Below are positions 11,501 through 22,117 of a stretch of DNA of 64,000 bases, piece by piece. Source of the stretch: Eucommia ulmoides (taxonomy: Eukaryota > Streptophyta > Magnoliopsida > Garryales > Eucommiaceae); assembly GCA_016647705.1 (NCBI GenBank), contig CM028326.1, positions 45,290,785-45,354,784 of the forward strand, given 5' to 3'. Both the position numbers and the translations under genes were made by a program. Each line of letters starts with the position of its first letter. Positions within the stretch are counted from its first letter, which is position 1. The notes under the pieces were generated by a model. That model made no database searches. It was not told the origin of the DNA and saw only the letters and a program-made list of their open reading frames with translations.

Positions 11501-13330
11501 AAAAATCTAAAGGCTACAAAATAGGATTTTCTTAATTACTTTCAATTTGTTAGAAGTTTTGATAAAATTAGGACGTTTTCATATACTCACCTCTCCATCC
11601 CATTGGTATTTTGGATGGAAATGGATTTTTCTCTATAATGGATTTTCAATTTCAATAAATGCAATACTGTTTTATCTAAAACTGTAGTCTAATGTTTGAA
11701 TATTACTCTTCCAGGTACCCAAAAATTACCTGTATATGTTGTACGTGATGTGACAGAGCTAGACCAAGATCCAATGAGAATAGCAACAAAGAAAGGTTCT
11801 GTTAAGCCAAACGATGGTGAGATCCAAAAGGCCCCCTGACCAAATCCGACAGCAATTCTAGAGTATTGGAGGATTCGAAAATCAAGATAGGCTTCCATTT
11901 CCCTAACGATTCCTTGATATATCGTTGCAAGCTAATTAAGCCATTTTCGGTGGTTCTTTAGTGATTTGATAAAACTGAGTATAAACATCCTGGTTCGCCT
12001 GCTGTCAAACCCCAATGGCAAGAAATGAACACAATCATCCCAGGCCAATGATCCCAATGAAGAAACTCTCGAATGTTGCAAGAAGGTCCCAATTCGCAAA
12101 GAAGATCAAGTTCATTGATAAGCTTGGCTGCCCCTGAACCATTGTAAGTTCGATAATCTATTTAAAAAAATAAAAGAAAAAAAAGAACGAAAAAAAAAGG
12201 AAGAAAAAAGGGGAAAAATATAAGAAAAGGAAAAACGAAAAGTAGGGTAACCAAGCGAGAAGCGCTACTGCAAATGTGGAAGAGATTTGAAGAAGAAAGA
12301 AAGATAATAGATTGATTTGTTCAAGTTTTTCGCCTCGATCCAAATTGGTGGGCAAACGACATTTTTCGGAATAAAAACTTGATGGATTTGAATGGAATTA
12401 GAATTTGTAAAAAGAAACATTGGTCATGGTCTGGAAATGTATTAGAATCATATTCCTCTGCAATCCGACTCAAGATCTCACAGAAAATCATATCAGGCAT
12501 TGAAGGTACTCCTTTAGTAATTTTCGACATTTGCCCATTTTTTTTGGACTAAATCAGTTTTGCAGGACTTGAGAAAACATAGAGCATGTAGGAGTATTAG
12601 AACCCCAAACATTAAAGCACTTAGAAATTTGAAAAGACAAGAATCCAGTCGTGCAAGCTAAGGAGACCTTGATAAAGGCATATAGGACCCTCCCATGAGT
12701 TGAAAAGTAAAATATCAGAAGTAAAAAAAAAAAAAAAAAAAAAAAAGAAAAAGAAAGAAGAAGTTTCATCGAACCACCAGAGGCATATCGGGCCCTGAGT
12801 GGGAATGCGAAGCCTCTAAATTCAAATGGATAAATCTCCCGATACTGTTCCGATCCAAGCGCCGTCACCTGAAGCAATTACAGCCGAAAGGGGGGAACAG
12901 AATTGTGAGTTATTAAAGGTAACAATTTTTTAGACTAAGGTTTTGTTTTGAAAGTGTTATTTTACAGAGATCTCAAAAGGATTGGAAGTAGGGATTTTCC
13001 TATCACTAGGACTTCTTACCTTCCCCCCGACTCAAATTGGAGACTTTTATTGCTGAAAATTTAGAAGCTCTAAATAAGCATCCAGGTATGCGTTTTTCCC
13101 TGAAAGGGGCGTTCAGTGAACTATACTAAAACTGATCCTCGGCGTAATGCTAAGGTACGTAGGCAACCTGTAAAGGTTCGGTCATCTGAGAGTTAGCCCC
13201 TAGCCGAAGGCTGAGGCACATTTTATATCTTTGCTCTCTCATTTTTACCTTGCCACAAGTTGGTGCATATTTTATACCTCTGGACTTTTTTTAATCCCCT
13301 AGTCAAGAGGGATTGGGCTTGAGCTATTTT
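11501..13330. other. Element A long untranslated 3' region
   Basis: About 1.8 kb without a supportable gene. It has AATAAA near 11655, an A/G-rich low-complexity stretch at 12160-12240, a poly(A) run at 12724-12745, and at about 13150-13185 the motif GGTACGTAGGCAACCTGT followed by GGTTCGGTC. That motif recurs, mostly in reverse orientation, in the LTRs and 3' region of E. The open minus-strand frames at 12158-12877 are low-complexity Phe/Ser translations. Confidence 0.6.
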
Positions 13331-13334
13331 CTAT

Positions 13335-13715
13335 CACTCTAAACAATCCTCTAAATGGATATTTGTTCGTTATGAGTATCGTCATGAGTCATTCTTTTAC
13401 TACTCTAAACGATCCCCTAAACTAACATTTGTTCATCATGGGTCTTTCTTTTATTATTCTAAACGATCTTCTAAACGAACATTTGTTCGTCATGAGTATC
13501 GTTATGAGTCTTCTTTTTTTCATTACTCTAAACGATCTTCTAAATGGGCATTTGTTCGTCTTGAGTATCGTCATAAGTCTTTTCCTTTTCATTACTCTAA
13601 ACGATTCTCTAAACGGCCAATTGTTTTTCATGAGTCATTCTTTTATTATTCTAAAACGATCTACTAAACAGACACTTATTCGTCATGAGTATCATCATGA
13701 GTCATTTTATTTTAT
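13335..13715 (+). repeat. Element A minisatellite array
   Basis: Five to six imperfect units of about 70-80 bp. Each contains CTCTAAACGATC(C/T)TCTAAA, then CATTTGTTCGTCATGAGT and ATCGTCATGAGTC, then a T-rich spacer. It sits just before the polypurine tract and 3' LTR. The frames at 13422-13875 read through it and are not genes. Tandem arrays in this position are known for Tat/Ogre elements. Confidence 0.85.
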
Positions 13716-13808
13716 TTATTCTGCCATTGAAAAATGCACTTTGAAAAAATGGAACGATCAAAATGACGTGGTTTTTTATCTTTGTCAAGCAAGTGGAACT
13801 CGTATGAC

Positions 13809-13821
13809 AAAGAGGGACAAC
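13809..13821 (+). other. Element A polypurine tract
   Basis: AAAGAGGGACAAC lies immediately before the 3' LTR start TGTAGACAC, where plus-strand DNA synthesis is primed. Confidence 0.75.
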
Positions 13822-16206
13822 TGTAGACACGACGTTTTGACCACCCCTAAAAAAAAATTATGCTTTATTTTATAGCTAACTTTGTTTTATTTAATTTTGA
13901 TTTATTTTATTTTATTCCAAAAAAATACAAAAATAGTTAAAGAAAAATCAAAATAAATAGAAAAGGGATGATATTGAAAGAAGAAAGAAATTAGGGTTTA
14001 AAATTGGAAGAAGGAAAATTGAGAGGAGAAATCAACATAAGAAGAAAAATGGGGAGTGAATTGAAATAGAGAAAATGAGTGAGTTTTTTTTGCGTCCAAA
14101 CTGTGAGAGAGAAAGAGAAATAGAGAGAGAGAAGATGAGAGAGAGAGAGAAGGAATTTTCGGTGGGGCCTTCTGCCATGTCATCCAAACAAATGGAAAAA
14201 GAGAAAAAAGAAAAGTGGATGTGGGCCCCTCATTTGACGTGTCAACCATTATGCAAAAAGTAAAAAAAATAAAAATAAATAGAAGAGGGCCTATCATCCA
14301 TTGTCACGTGGCGAGGCGGTGAGGCAGTCCAAAATCTTCTTTTTGGCCTATTTTACGAATTTACCCTTTCCCAGTCCATCTTGGACTGGGCTTTGGCGGT
14401 CAGACCTAACTTTTAAGGCTTTCTAAGTGTTTTTCACCCCCAATCTTCTCCTATAAATAGAACCTTCCTCCTCCTAATTGATTCATTCAGAAATTGAGAC
14501 AAAAAACCCTTAGAGAACGATTCTCATCGTAAACCCTTTTGGGAAGCTGTATGCGTGAGAGAAAAGCTCGAACATCAGGATTCTTGGCCTAGAACATGTA
14601 TGTTTTCTGATTTTTAATTCTTTTTTTTAGTTTACTTTATTCTCTTCGCAACTTAAATTCCTGCAAGTTTTTTTTTATTATCCGATAACTCATTGAAAAA
14701 CGCTAGGATAAGGTTCTCTATTCTCGATCTAAATCTTTGAGCATTTAGATGAGGACACCCGTATCTCACTGTTTTATTTATTTTTATTTTTTTATAATAA
14801 AGAGGAAAAGTTAAAAAAGTAAGTCATCCGATAATTCGATGAAAACGTTAGAGTGGGTTTCTCGTGCTTAAACCTAACTCCGAGCGTTAGGTAAATGATG
14901 TTTTATTATTTATTTTGCTGAATTTTTTTATTTTTATATTTTTTTGCATTTTTTTAATTTTTAATTTTTATTTTATTCTTCTTATCAAAACCAATAAAAA
15001 AAAATATAAATATATCTTTTATTGGTAGGAATTAATCCTTAAGTTGAATCTGATGATTCGATAAATCGTGGGAGAGTTTTCTGTGGCCTCATTTTTTCAT
15101 TCCTCAACACGAGTGAAATTTAGAAACGAATGGTTTTAGGAAATTTCTTCCCTAAGTAGATTTTTCATAGGATTTCGTTTAAGTTTCGGAAAGATTAATT
15201 TCAACTAAATTGTTTCCGTGAATCTCCCTCAATTCTCATATCCATAGAATTTGAGGGAATTTCAAATCGGGACTTCTTTAAATTAATTGGGCAAAATTAA
15301 AATAAACATTTTTACATCCATCTAGCATATTTACTTCTTGCATTATTTAGACGGTATGATTAGTACACTTTCACCACTCGTACTTTTTTTCTACACATAG
15401 TTTTTTTTTTTTAATTTAATAAATCCATGTTACTTTTTCATATCTAGTCACGACACATGCACCACTTATGTTTTTTATTATAATTAAATCATTGTCACAT
15501 ATAATGAGGTTAATTCACGTAGTATTCATATTAGTTTGCATTGACATATTTAAATTAAACCCTTTAATTTTTTTTTGTTATTTTTTGCATATAAAATAAA
15601 ATTCATATAATCTTAGTTTTTGCATTCATATTTTTGTATTTACTCACTTATTTGAGTTTGCCCATTTAAAGTAAAGAAGTCTTAGGAAACATACATAAAA
15701 CCCCTTGGGGACCATCCTTATCGAATCTTTAATATTCGATAAGATGTTATACCGGGGAAACTTTCCAAAAAAATCCAAAAACTTATCCCACCTTATTTGT
15801 GAAAATACCAAAAAGATTTTATAAGAAGGGAATTATTTCAAAATAAAATAAAACACTCAGACTAAACTAATTGGACTTAATTGGATATAAGGTACCATTT
15901 TCGGACGGACATCTTGGGGTACCTAACAACTTCCCCTAGCGTAACCGACCCCCGAGTCTTTAAATGAATATTTGGTTTGACCGAATTTTTTGGAGTCAAT
16001 TTTTTACTTAGGCCTTTTAAATTGTTTTCTAAAAAATCTGTGACCTAGCACACCATTTAAACTCAATACTAGGTGACGACTCTTTATTTTTTAAAACGGC
16101 CTAAGTATATTTTTTGAGAAAACCGTCGCTTTAAAAACCCTTCTCTTTAAGCATAATTAATTATTATTTATTATTCTTTTCCTTTTTGGAAAATTGGGGC
16201 GCGTTA
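13822..16206 (+). repeat. Element A 3' LTR
   Basis: About 2.4 kb and uninterrupted. It matches 2663-4476 plus 8785-9374. It contains a TATA box (ctataaatag, 14451-14460) and the intact target of C1 at 15600-15617. It ends GCGTTA (the 5' copy ends GCGTCA), followed by the TSD copy aaaat. Confidence 0.9.
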
Positions 16207-16211
16207 AAAAT

Positions 16212-17686
16212 ATTTTATTGGTGTACTGTCTTCATAATATAAAAATAATTTATGGATCAAGTATATTTAGCAAAACCCATTTTTCAATAGAGAATCTAAC
16301 CACCATGAACAATATTAAAATCCACAGATATAATCAAGATATAGCAGTTAAATATAAATCAACCAATTAAATTATTTTCATATCACAAACAACCAGAAAT
16401 CTACTTTTCTATTAGCCATAGGATCGTTTCACTTCACGATCGGGAATTATGACGATACTGTAACATGTACAACTGTACAATCTAAGGTTGCCATCAGTGT
16501 TAGGGCCATTTAATATCTCCAATGGTAGGAACCTACATGTGGTATGAACCACCGTATCATCAACATATTCAACTTCTCCACATTATATTGTCAATTCTAT
16601 ATTCAACTCCACTATATTGACAATCAATACCATATTCAACTCCACCATATTAGTAGTCAACAAAAATAACAACAACAACCACGTGCAAGACTTGCCCTCT
16701 TATCAGGTTACAACGCAAACGTTTATATGACATACCTTTTTGTCAGAACTAACAAAATCCCGTAGGACATGCCCTTTTGTTGGGATCACACTATGGCATA
16801 GTCAGATAATCAATAAAATTACTTTCCATACTTAAAATTTTACTCGATCCACGTAACATTATAAAATCGTTCTTTTTAACAAATATTTTATTTTCCACAA
16901 TTTAGTACTAAAATATAATTTAATGATTTACATAAAAGACAGTACACTAAATAAATATTTTGTCAAGAAATTCAGGTAGAGATTGGTCTACTAGTAACGT
17001 TAGGTAAGGTCGGAGTGTGGTATGACTATTGTAAGTATTGGAATCCTTGACAATTGAAATAATATTAGTGTTATTTATATAATCTGAATATGTGTAGTTC
17101 AACATTATCTTGATTTTGACGCAAGGTCGTCTGCATAATTTTTATATCTAGTTATAATATTTTTATATCCATGCACGTGAGTATTGAACTCGTTTTAATA
17201 CATATTCATTGCTAGAATAAATTGGTATCATTAGTTGTAATATTTCGGTATAAATTTATACCATATAAATTATAGGATTAAATGATTTTTGCATTTATTG
17301 ACAAGATTATAATGTTTACATATATTTGTTGTTGGTTGTATATAGACATATGCATTTATTGCTATTTTTATCATAGTAGGCAACAGAAGTGTTTAGAAAT
17401 ATAAAATTCTATAACAATTAGTTATATGTGTTAGAAGCTACTGACTAAAGTGCACTATATCTGTATGTTGTTAGATATAGAGTGGGTCATTGCGGATGCG
17501 GGAGTGACGATATATAGTATGGATTTTGTCGGTTATGAATTATGAGTGACTTTCGGTTATGAGATCCTACATAGAAAACAATTATTTTAGAATCGAGTGT
17601 GACTAACATAACTGTGCGGTGCGATTCTGAATTATTATTATTTTGAACAAAATTTTGAGGATGAAATTTATTTAAGGGGAGTAGAT
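16212..17686. other. Remainder of block X left of its first LTR
   Basis: Continues X beyond A. No coding sequence. Its end near 17001-17026 (AAGGTCGGAGTGTGGTATGAC) is an imperfect inverse of the X start at 2376 (TGTCACACCCCACTC). The last ~180 bases (17510-17686) resemble 18890-18981 and end in the polypurine-like TTTAAGGGGAGTAGAT, as expected just before a 3' LTR. ORF 17487-17699 is not supported. Confidence 0.45.
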
Positions 17687-18138
17687 TGTAATGCTCCAAA
17701 AACTTATATTTTTGAAAATATTATTTTATAAAAGTTTAATATTTTTGTATTATTTTATATATTATGAAAATTTATGGTATAAATATATATTTGATAATTT
17801 CTGGGAGTTAAATGTTAATTTTAAATTGATTTTTAAAAATTTTGGGACCATTATATTATTTAAAATATACTTTTAAAAATTTTGGGATATAATTAATATT
17901 TTTATTTTTATTTTAAGAGAGATTTAAATATAAATAATAAAAAATAATAAAAGTTTCAAATGTGCTGTCTTTATAAAAAAAAAAAAAAAAGCACATTATT
18001 CATTTTATATATGTATAGAAGTGACACATATATCTATATGTATATATATTATGTATATGTGTATTATATATATATATAAACAGAAAGTAGGGTGAATCAG
18101 GTTTTGGCCGACATACATACACACACAGATATATATAT

Positions 18139-18194
<56 letters not shown>

Positions 18195-18783
18195 GTATGT
18201 ATGTATGTATAATATAAATGTAGAACGAAAAAAAAGATTAATAAAAGTAACTCAATACAATGTCGATTTCGGTTTGGATTTTGACTTCGGATTTTAGATA
18301 GAATTTCTAACTCTTTTAATATCTGTATTTAATCTCTCTCACTCTCTCTCTCTTTATTATGTGATTCTTGTTAAAATTATTATTAATTTTAACTGTTAGT
18401 TTTCATGAAATATTTAGGATTATTATGTGAGAATTATGTGAGAAACATACCTATGTGTTTAATTGTTGTATTAATTAGATACACATATTAGAGGGGTTGA
18501 AATTCTACTGAGCGTTGACTCACAACCCCACAGTTTTTATTTCAAGGTCGATGAAAATGGAGCTGCGCCTGAAGTTATAATTAGATTGGGATTAATTTTT
18601 TTGTAATATTTGTATAAATCATTGTTGTTATAAAATTGACTCGATAAATCGATAATTATAATCATTGCTGTAGTTTGTAAAATTTTCCAGATTTTTATGA
18701 GATAATATATTTGTTATTCAGTTTTAGTATCAATTCTCCAAAGGGAGAAACTGGATGGCGGTCCTAGGAAACTAGTTATCACT
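17687..18783 (+). repeat. Block X LTR 1 (chromovirus-like)
   Basis: Begins TGTAATGCTCC after a purine-rich tract and ends near CTAGTTATCAC. It aligns with LTR 2 (18982-19876) over most of its length, for example ATTTTTGAAAATATTATTTT, ACAACCCCACAGTTTTTATT and AAGGGAGAAACTGGATGGC. It is longer because of microsatellites at 18004-18215. Confidence 0.75.
18116..18212. repeat. microsatellite (CA)n-(TA)n-(TATG)n
   Basis: A CA run at about 18140-18181 is followed by TA and TATG runs inside LTR 1. LTR 2 has no counterpart of this expansion. Confidence 0.9.
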
Positions 18784-18981
18784 ATTTTTATTGAAAACAT
18801 GTGGTGATATTTTTGCGAGCTTGAAAAAATAAATAAACTGGGGTTTATTATCATTATTTTTATTATAAATCAGAGTACACAACCGAAATATTTTAGAAAC
18901 ATAATATTTTAGAATGTAATTAATAAAACCATGCGATTTTGAACTATTTTAAAGACGAAATTTATTTAAGGGGGGGTAGAT
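18784..18981 (+). other. Block X internal remnant between two LTRs
   Basis: About 200 bases separate the two LTRs. The second half (18890-18981) matches 17510-17686, including GACGAAATTTATTTAAGGGG and the AGATTG that abuts the LTR. It is therefore the 3' end of an internal region plus polypurine tract, repeated in tandem with the LTR. Confidence 0.65.
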
Positions 18982-19876
18982 TGTAATACCCAAACAATTG
19001 TAATTTCCCAAAAATTTATATTTTTGAAAATATTATTTTATATAAGTTTAATATTTAGGGGTTGTTTTGTAAATTTATGGTATAAATAATATTTGATAAT
19101 TTCTGGGGTTAAATGTTAATTTTAAATTGACTTTTTAAAATTTTAAGACAATTGTGTTATTTAAACTATAATTTAAATTTTTTGAGATATAATTAATATT
19201 TTCTTAATTTCAAGAGAGGTAATTAGTAGAAAGAAATAAAATGTTGTCAAGTTAACCATGCATGTTGTATATGTGTGTGCCACGTATAACTATATATATT
19301 AGGTATATATGTATTTTATATATATAATAAAAAAAAGATTAATAAAATTAACTCAATACAATGTCGATTTTGGTCTGAATTTTGGCTTCGGATTTCAGGT
19401 AGAATTTCTAACTCTTTTAATATTTGTATTTAATCCCTCACTCTTGGCCATGCGATTCCTGCTAAAGTTATTATTAAATTTTAATTTTTAGTTTTTATGA
19501 AATATTTAGGATTATTATGTGAAAATTACATGGGAAACAATTCTATTTGTTTATTTGTTAATTGATTAAATGCACGTAGTAAAGGGGTTAAAATTGTACT
19601 GTGCTTTAACTCACAACCCCACAATTTTTATTACAGGAATCGATGAAAAAGGTGCAACACTACAAACAATTAATTGAATTTTTATTTAATTTGTAATAAT
19701 TATATTTATTATTTACTATTGTAAAATTGACTCGATAAATCGATAATTATAACTATCACCGTAGTTTGTAAAAAATTCTCAGATTTTTATAAAATGAAAT
19801 ATTGATTATTCAGTTTTAGCATTAATTCTCTAAAGGGAGAAACCGAGTGGCAGCCCTAGGAAATCAGGTCATTACA
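18982..19876 (+). repeat. Block X LTR 2 (chromovirus-like)
   Basis: 895 bp from TGTAATACCC to GGTCATTACA, with matching terminal inverted ends. It is followed directly by the TSD copy tttag and the rest of B's 5' LTR. No genes. Confidence 0.8.
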
Positions 19877-19881
19877 TTTAG

Positions 19882-20046
19882 CCTTTTCTATAATCAGATT
19901 AACTTATTCTCACACAGGAGGTTCTTTGGTCGACACCACATCAATGTTCTCTTTAAGAACTAATCGATTTCGTAGGTTGAAGGTGACGTTGAGGAGGTTT
20001 TTGGCACATTAGACTGATTGCACTTACTAAGAATTTTTTGGTTACA
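19882..20046 (+). repeat. Element B 5' LTR, right part
   Basis: Lies between the TSD copy tttag and the primer site, so it is inferred to be the end of the B 5' LTR. It ends GGTTACA. The 3' LTR is truncated before the equivalent region, so direct comparison is not possible here. Confidence 0.6.
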
Positions 20047-20050
20047 TCAT

Positions 20051-20069
20051 TTGGCTCCGTCTGTGGAAA
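20051..20069 (+). other. Element B primer binding site
   Basis: TTGGCTCCGTCTGTGGAAA lies a few bases after the LTR end. It resembles the TGGCGCCGTCTGTGGGAA sites frequent in plant Ty3/gypsy elements. I do not assign the tRNA. Confidence 0.6.
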
Positions 20070-20119
20070 ACTCTTACAAAAAAGCTTTCCATCACAACAA
20101 TAAGGTAATCACGAGCAAG

Positions 20120-21383
20120 AGGAGCAGGACCAAGTCAAAGTAGTGATTGGCCACCACCAACTGACAATAAAGTTCCTATAGGAGCATCTGAGGAGGTTTG
20201 TGCTAACCCCCCACCAGAGGTACAAAACATTGGTACGAAGATCAACGCTCTCACTGGGAAAATAACTGAGATGGTGGATGTGATCAAGTATATGGTGGAG
20301 TTGATTGCTAAAAACAGACCACATCTGCTTGCCGTTGATAACGGTTTGGGGGAAGAAGCGGAGTCTCCAAGGTCTGCAAACCCACTATCCCAAGGGAAAA
20401 GAGCTATCTAGGGTGTTCAGTAGAATTGAGACCGTTGATTCACATCAGCAACCCAGAAGTAGAGAGGAAAGAGTTCTACCTCTAGATGAATTGGATACGT
20501 TGCTGAAAGGAACTAAGATGCCGTTCACCTTAGATATCTTAGTTGTGCCACTCTCTGAGAAGTTCGACCCCACAAAGTTCGAGAAGCATAACGGGAAATC
20601 AGATCCTGTGGACCACATTCTCTAGTTCAAGCATGTCATAGCCTTGTATAGGGTAGGTGACTCAGTACTATACAGAGCTTTCGCTATAACCCTGAAGGGC
20701 TCTGCCCTTGAGTGGTTATTTAAGCTTCCATCCAACTCCATCTTATCGTTCAAAGACTTTAGGAAGATGTTCATTAATCGCTTCATAACCTGTTAGAAGT
20801 TGATGAAGGGACCAGACTATTTGCTGGCATTACAACAAGAGAAGGGGGAGTTCCCACACTAGTACATGAATCGTTTCAATGAAAAGCTAATATGCATTGA
20901 GAGGTGTGACTCAGACTTCATAATCAATGCGTGTACTTCGGGGTTGTGCCATGGCAGATTCCAAGACTTCTCACCAAATACAACCCTAAGAGCATGTCTG
21001 AGCTAATGGAGAAAGCAAAGCCCTACATGAAGCTAGAGGACATCAAACTTACGAGAGAAGGAATGGAATCAACCACAGATTACCCTTGGAAAAACGAGAA
21101 AAGACCACAATAGAGCAAATGGCAGTATCTCAGACAAGCAGAAAGATTGTCCCAAAATTTCAGGTTCCAGACCGGAGGCATGTCAGGAACCAAACCTCTT
21201 AGGCTTACGGATGCAATCTCTAAGATTTTGCATGAAATCCAGTCGTCTAAGGTGGTTCAATGGCTCTCCAAGCATAATACTAAGTCCAACAGGAAGAACA
21301 AATCAAAGTATTGCGACTTCCATAAGGACCATAGCCATGACATAGAAGACTGTTGGGAGCTAAAAAAAAAATCAAGTGATTAA
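20120..21383 (+). pseudogene. gag: Element B gag (Tat-type), broken
   Basis: Gag homology is spread over three frames. An N-terminal segment (about 20160-20410) is followed by a frame change near 20410. The main domain then reads in frame 1 from 20411 to about 20925: FDPTKFEKHNGKSDPVDHIL, stop, then YRAFAITLKGSALEWLF and INRFITC. A further shift near 20930 continues with PWQIPRLLTKYNPKSMSELM. A zinc-knuckle-like CDFHKDHSHDIEDCWELK lies at 21321-21370. A run of A's at 21362-21371 marks another shift into the protease frame. Gag forms the particle; this copy cannot be expressed. The order gag-protease fits a Tat element. Confidence 0.85.
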
Positions 21384-22112
21384 TTGACATAGGTTAGTTA
21401 TGTGGCTATTTGTAGGAGCGCTCAAGGGATATGAAGAGACCCAAAAGTGAAAGTTGTCACAAAAACCGTGGCAACGAGCACAAAGAGGATCATCCCAAGG
21501 ATAATCATGAGGTCATCTACATGATTAACACTACTGGGCCTGCTACTAGAGAAACTGACTATGAATGGATGAGGGAAGTTCGTGAGGCAGCACTGGAGCA
21601 CTGCTATGGAGAAACAATATCAATAACTGCGAATCCAGGACCAGTCATTACTTTTTCTGATAAGGATTGTAAGGGGATAGTACACCCCCATGAAGATGCT
21701 CTGGTCATCACCCTCTGAATCTCCAGTTTCAAGGTAAGACGAATCTTGGTTGATACCGACAGTTTTGCTAATATCATTTTTGTGGACACGCTGAAGTAGT
21801 TGGGAGTGCCCAGCTCAGATGTTAGCTCAACTTAGACTGTTATGGTGGGTTTCAATGGAGACCTCAGCTCTCCCAGAGGGAAGATCACTTTGTCAGCCAC
21901 AACAAACAAAGAGGAGAGTGGGTACACGAAGACCATAGAGTTTATGGTGATGGACTCTTCATCCCTATACAATACAATATTGGGATGACCATGGCTGCAT
22001 GCAATGAAGGTAGTGGCATCATCATACCACCAGTGCATCAAGTATGTGAAAGATGACTCAGTGACAGTCATACGTGGGGGACTAGGTGGTATCATGGCAG
22101 TGCTTCTCAATA
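21384..22112 (+). pseudogene. Element B aspartic protease region, broken
   Basis: Frame 2 from about 21431 reads a linker and then PHEDALVITL, a stop, and the protease core VRRILVDTDSFANIIF. The usual plant Ty3/gypsy catalytic motif is LVDTGSS, so the Gly after Asp-Thr is replaced by Asp and activity is unlikely. Further family-like motifs follow (VGFNGDLSSPRGKITL, YNTILG, stop, PWLHAMK). The frame is cut at 22112 by solo LTR F2. The 1451 bases added by F2 plus its target copy account exactly for the change from frame 2 to frame 1 in the RT that follows. Confidence 0.8.
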
Positions 22113-22117
22113 GTTAT

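Larger units (their letters stand above)
2663..16206 (+). mobile_element. Element A: Ogre/Tat-like Ty3/gypsy element, pol-less
   Basis: Two LTRs beginning TGTAGACAC (2663 and 13822) flank a primer site, a gag pseudogene and a long 3' region. The element is flanked by perfect 5-bp copies aaaat (2658-2662 and 16207-16211). Protease, RT, RNase H and integrase are absent: after gag ends near 11500 nothing coding is seen up to the 3' LTR. It is therefore a deleted or non-autonomous copy. Its 5' LTR is split by the copia solo LTR C1. Gag type and the 3' motif GGTACGTAGGCAACCT fit the Ogre/Tat group. Confidence 0.85.
2376..19876 (+). mobile_element. Block X: chromovirus-like LTR material inserted in the 5' LTR of B
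   Basis: The block starts TGTCACACCCC and ends GGTCATTACA, flanked by identical 5-bp copies tttag at 2371-2375 and 19877-19881, as expected for one LTR-element insertion. Inside it are A (2663-16206), an LTR at 17687-18783 and a second LTR at 18982-19876. Oddly, the left end (TGTCACACC type) does not resemble the start of the right-hand LTRs (TGTAATACCC type), so X may be a recombinant or two merged insertions. No coding sequence is recognisable. LTRs beginning TGTNANACCC with an ACCCCACAG-like block are typical of plant chromoviruses of the Tekay/Del kind; that class is my inference. Confidence 0.6.

Noticed and set aside
12158-12877. Minus-strand Phe-rich frames
   Set aside because: Translations of A-rich tracts in the untranslated region of A.
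13422-13875. ORFs of 69 and 148 codons on opposite strands, with repeated motifs
   Set aside because: Both read through the minisatellite array; the apparent protein repeats are the DNA repeat.
18000-18182. Cys/Val repeat frame on the minus strand
   Set aside because: Direct translation of a CA/TG microsatellite.
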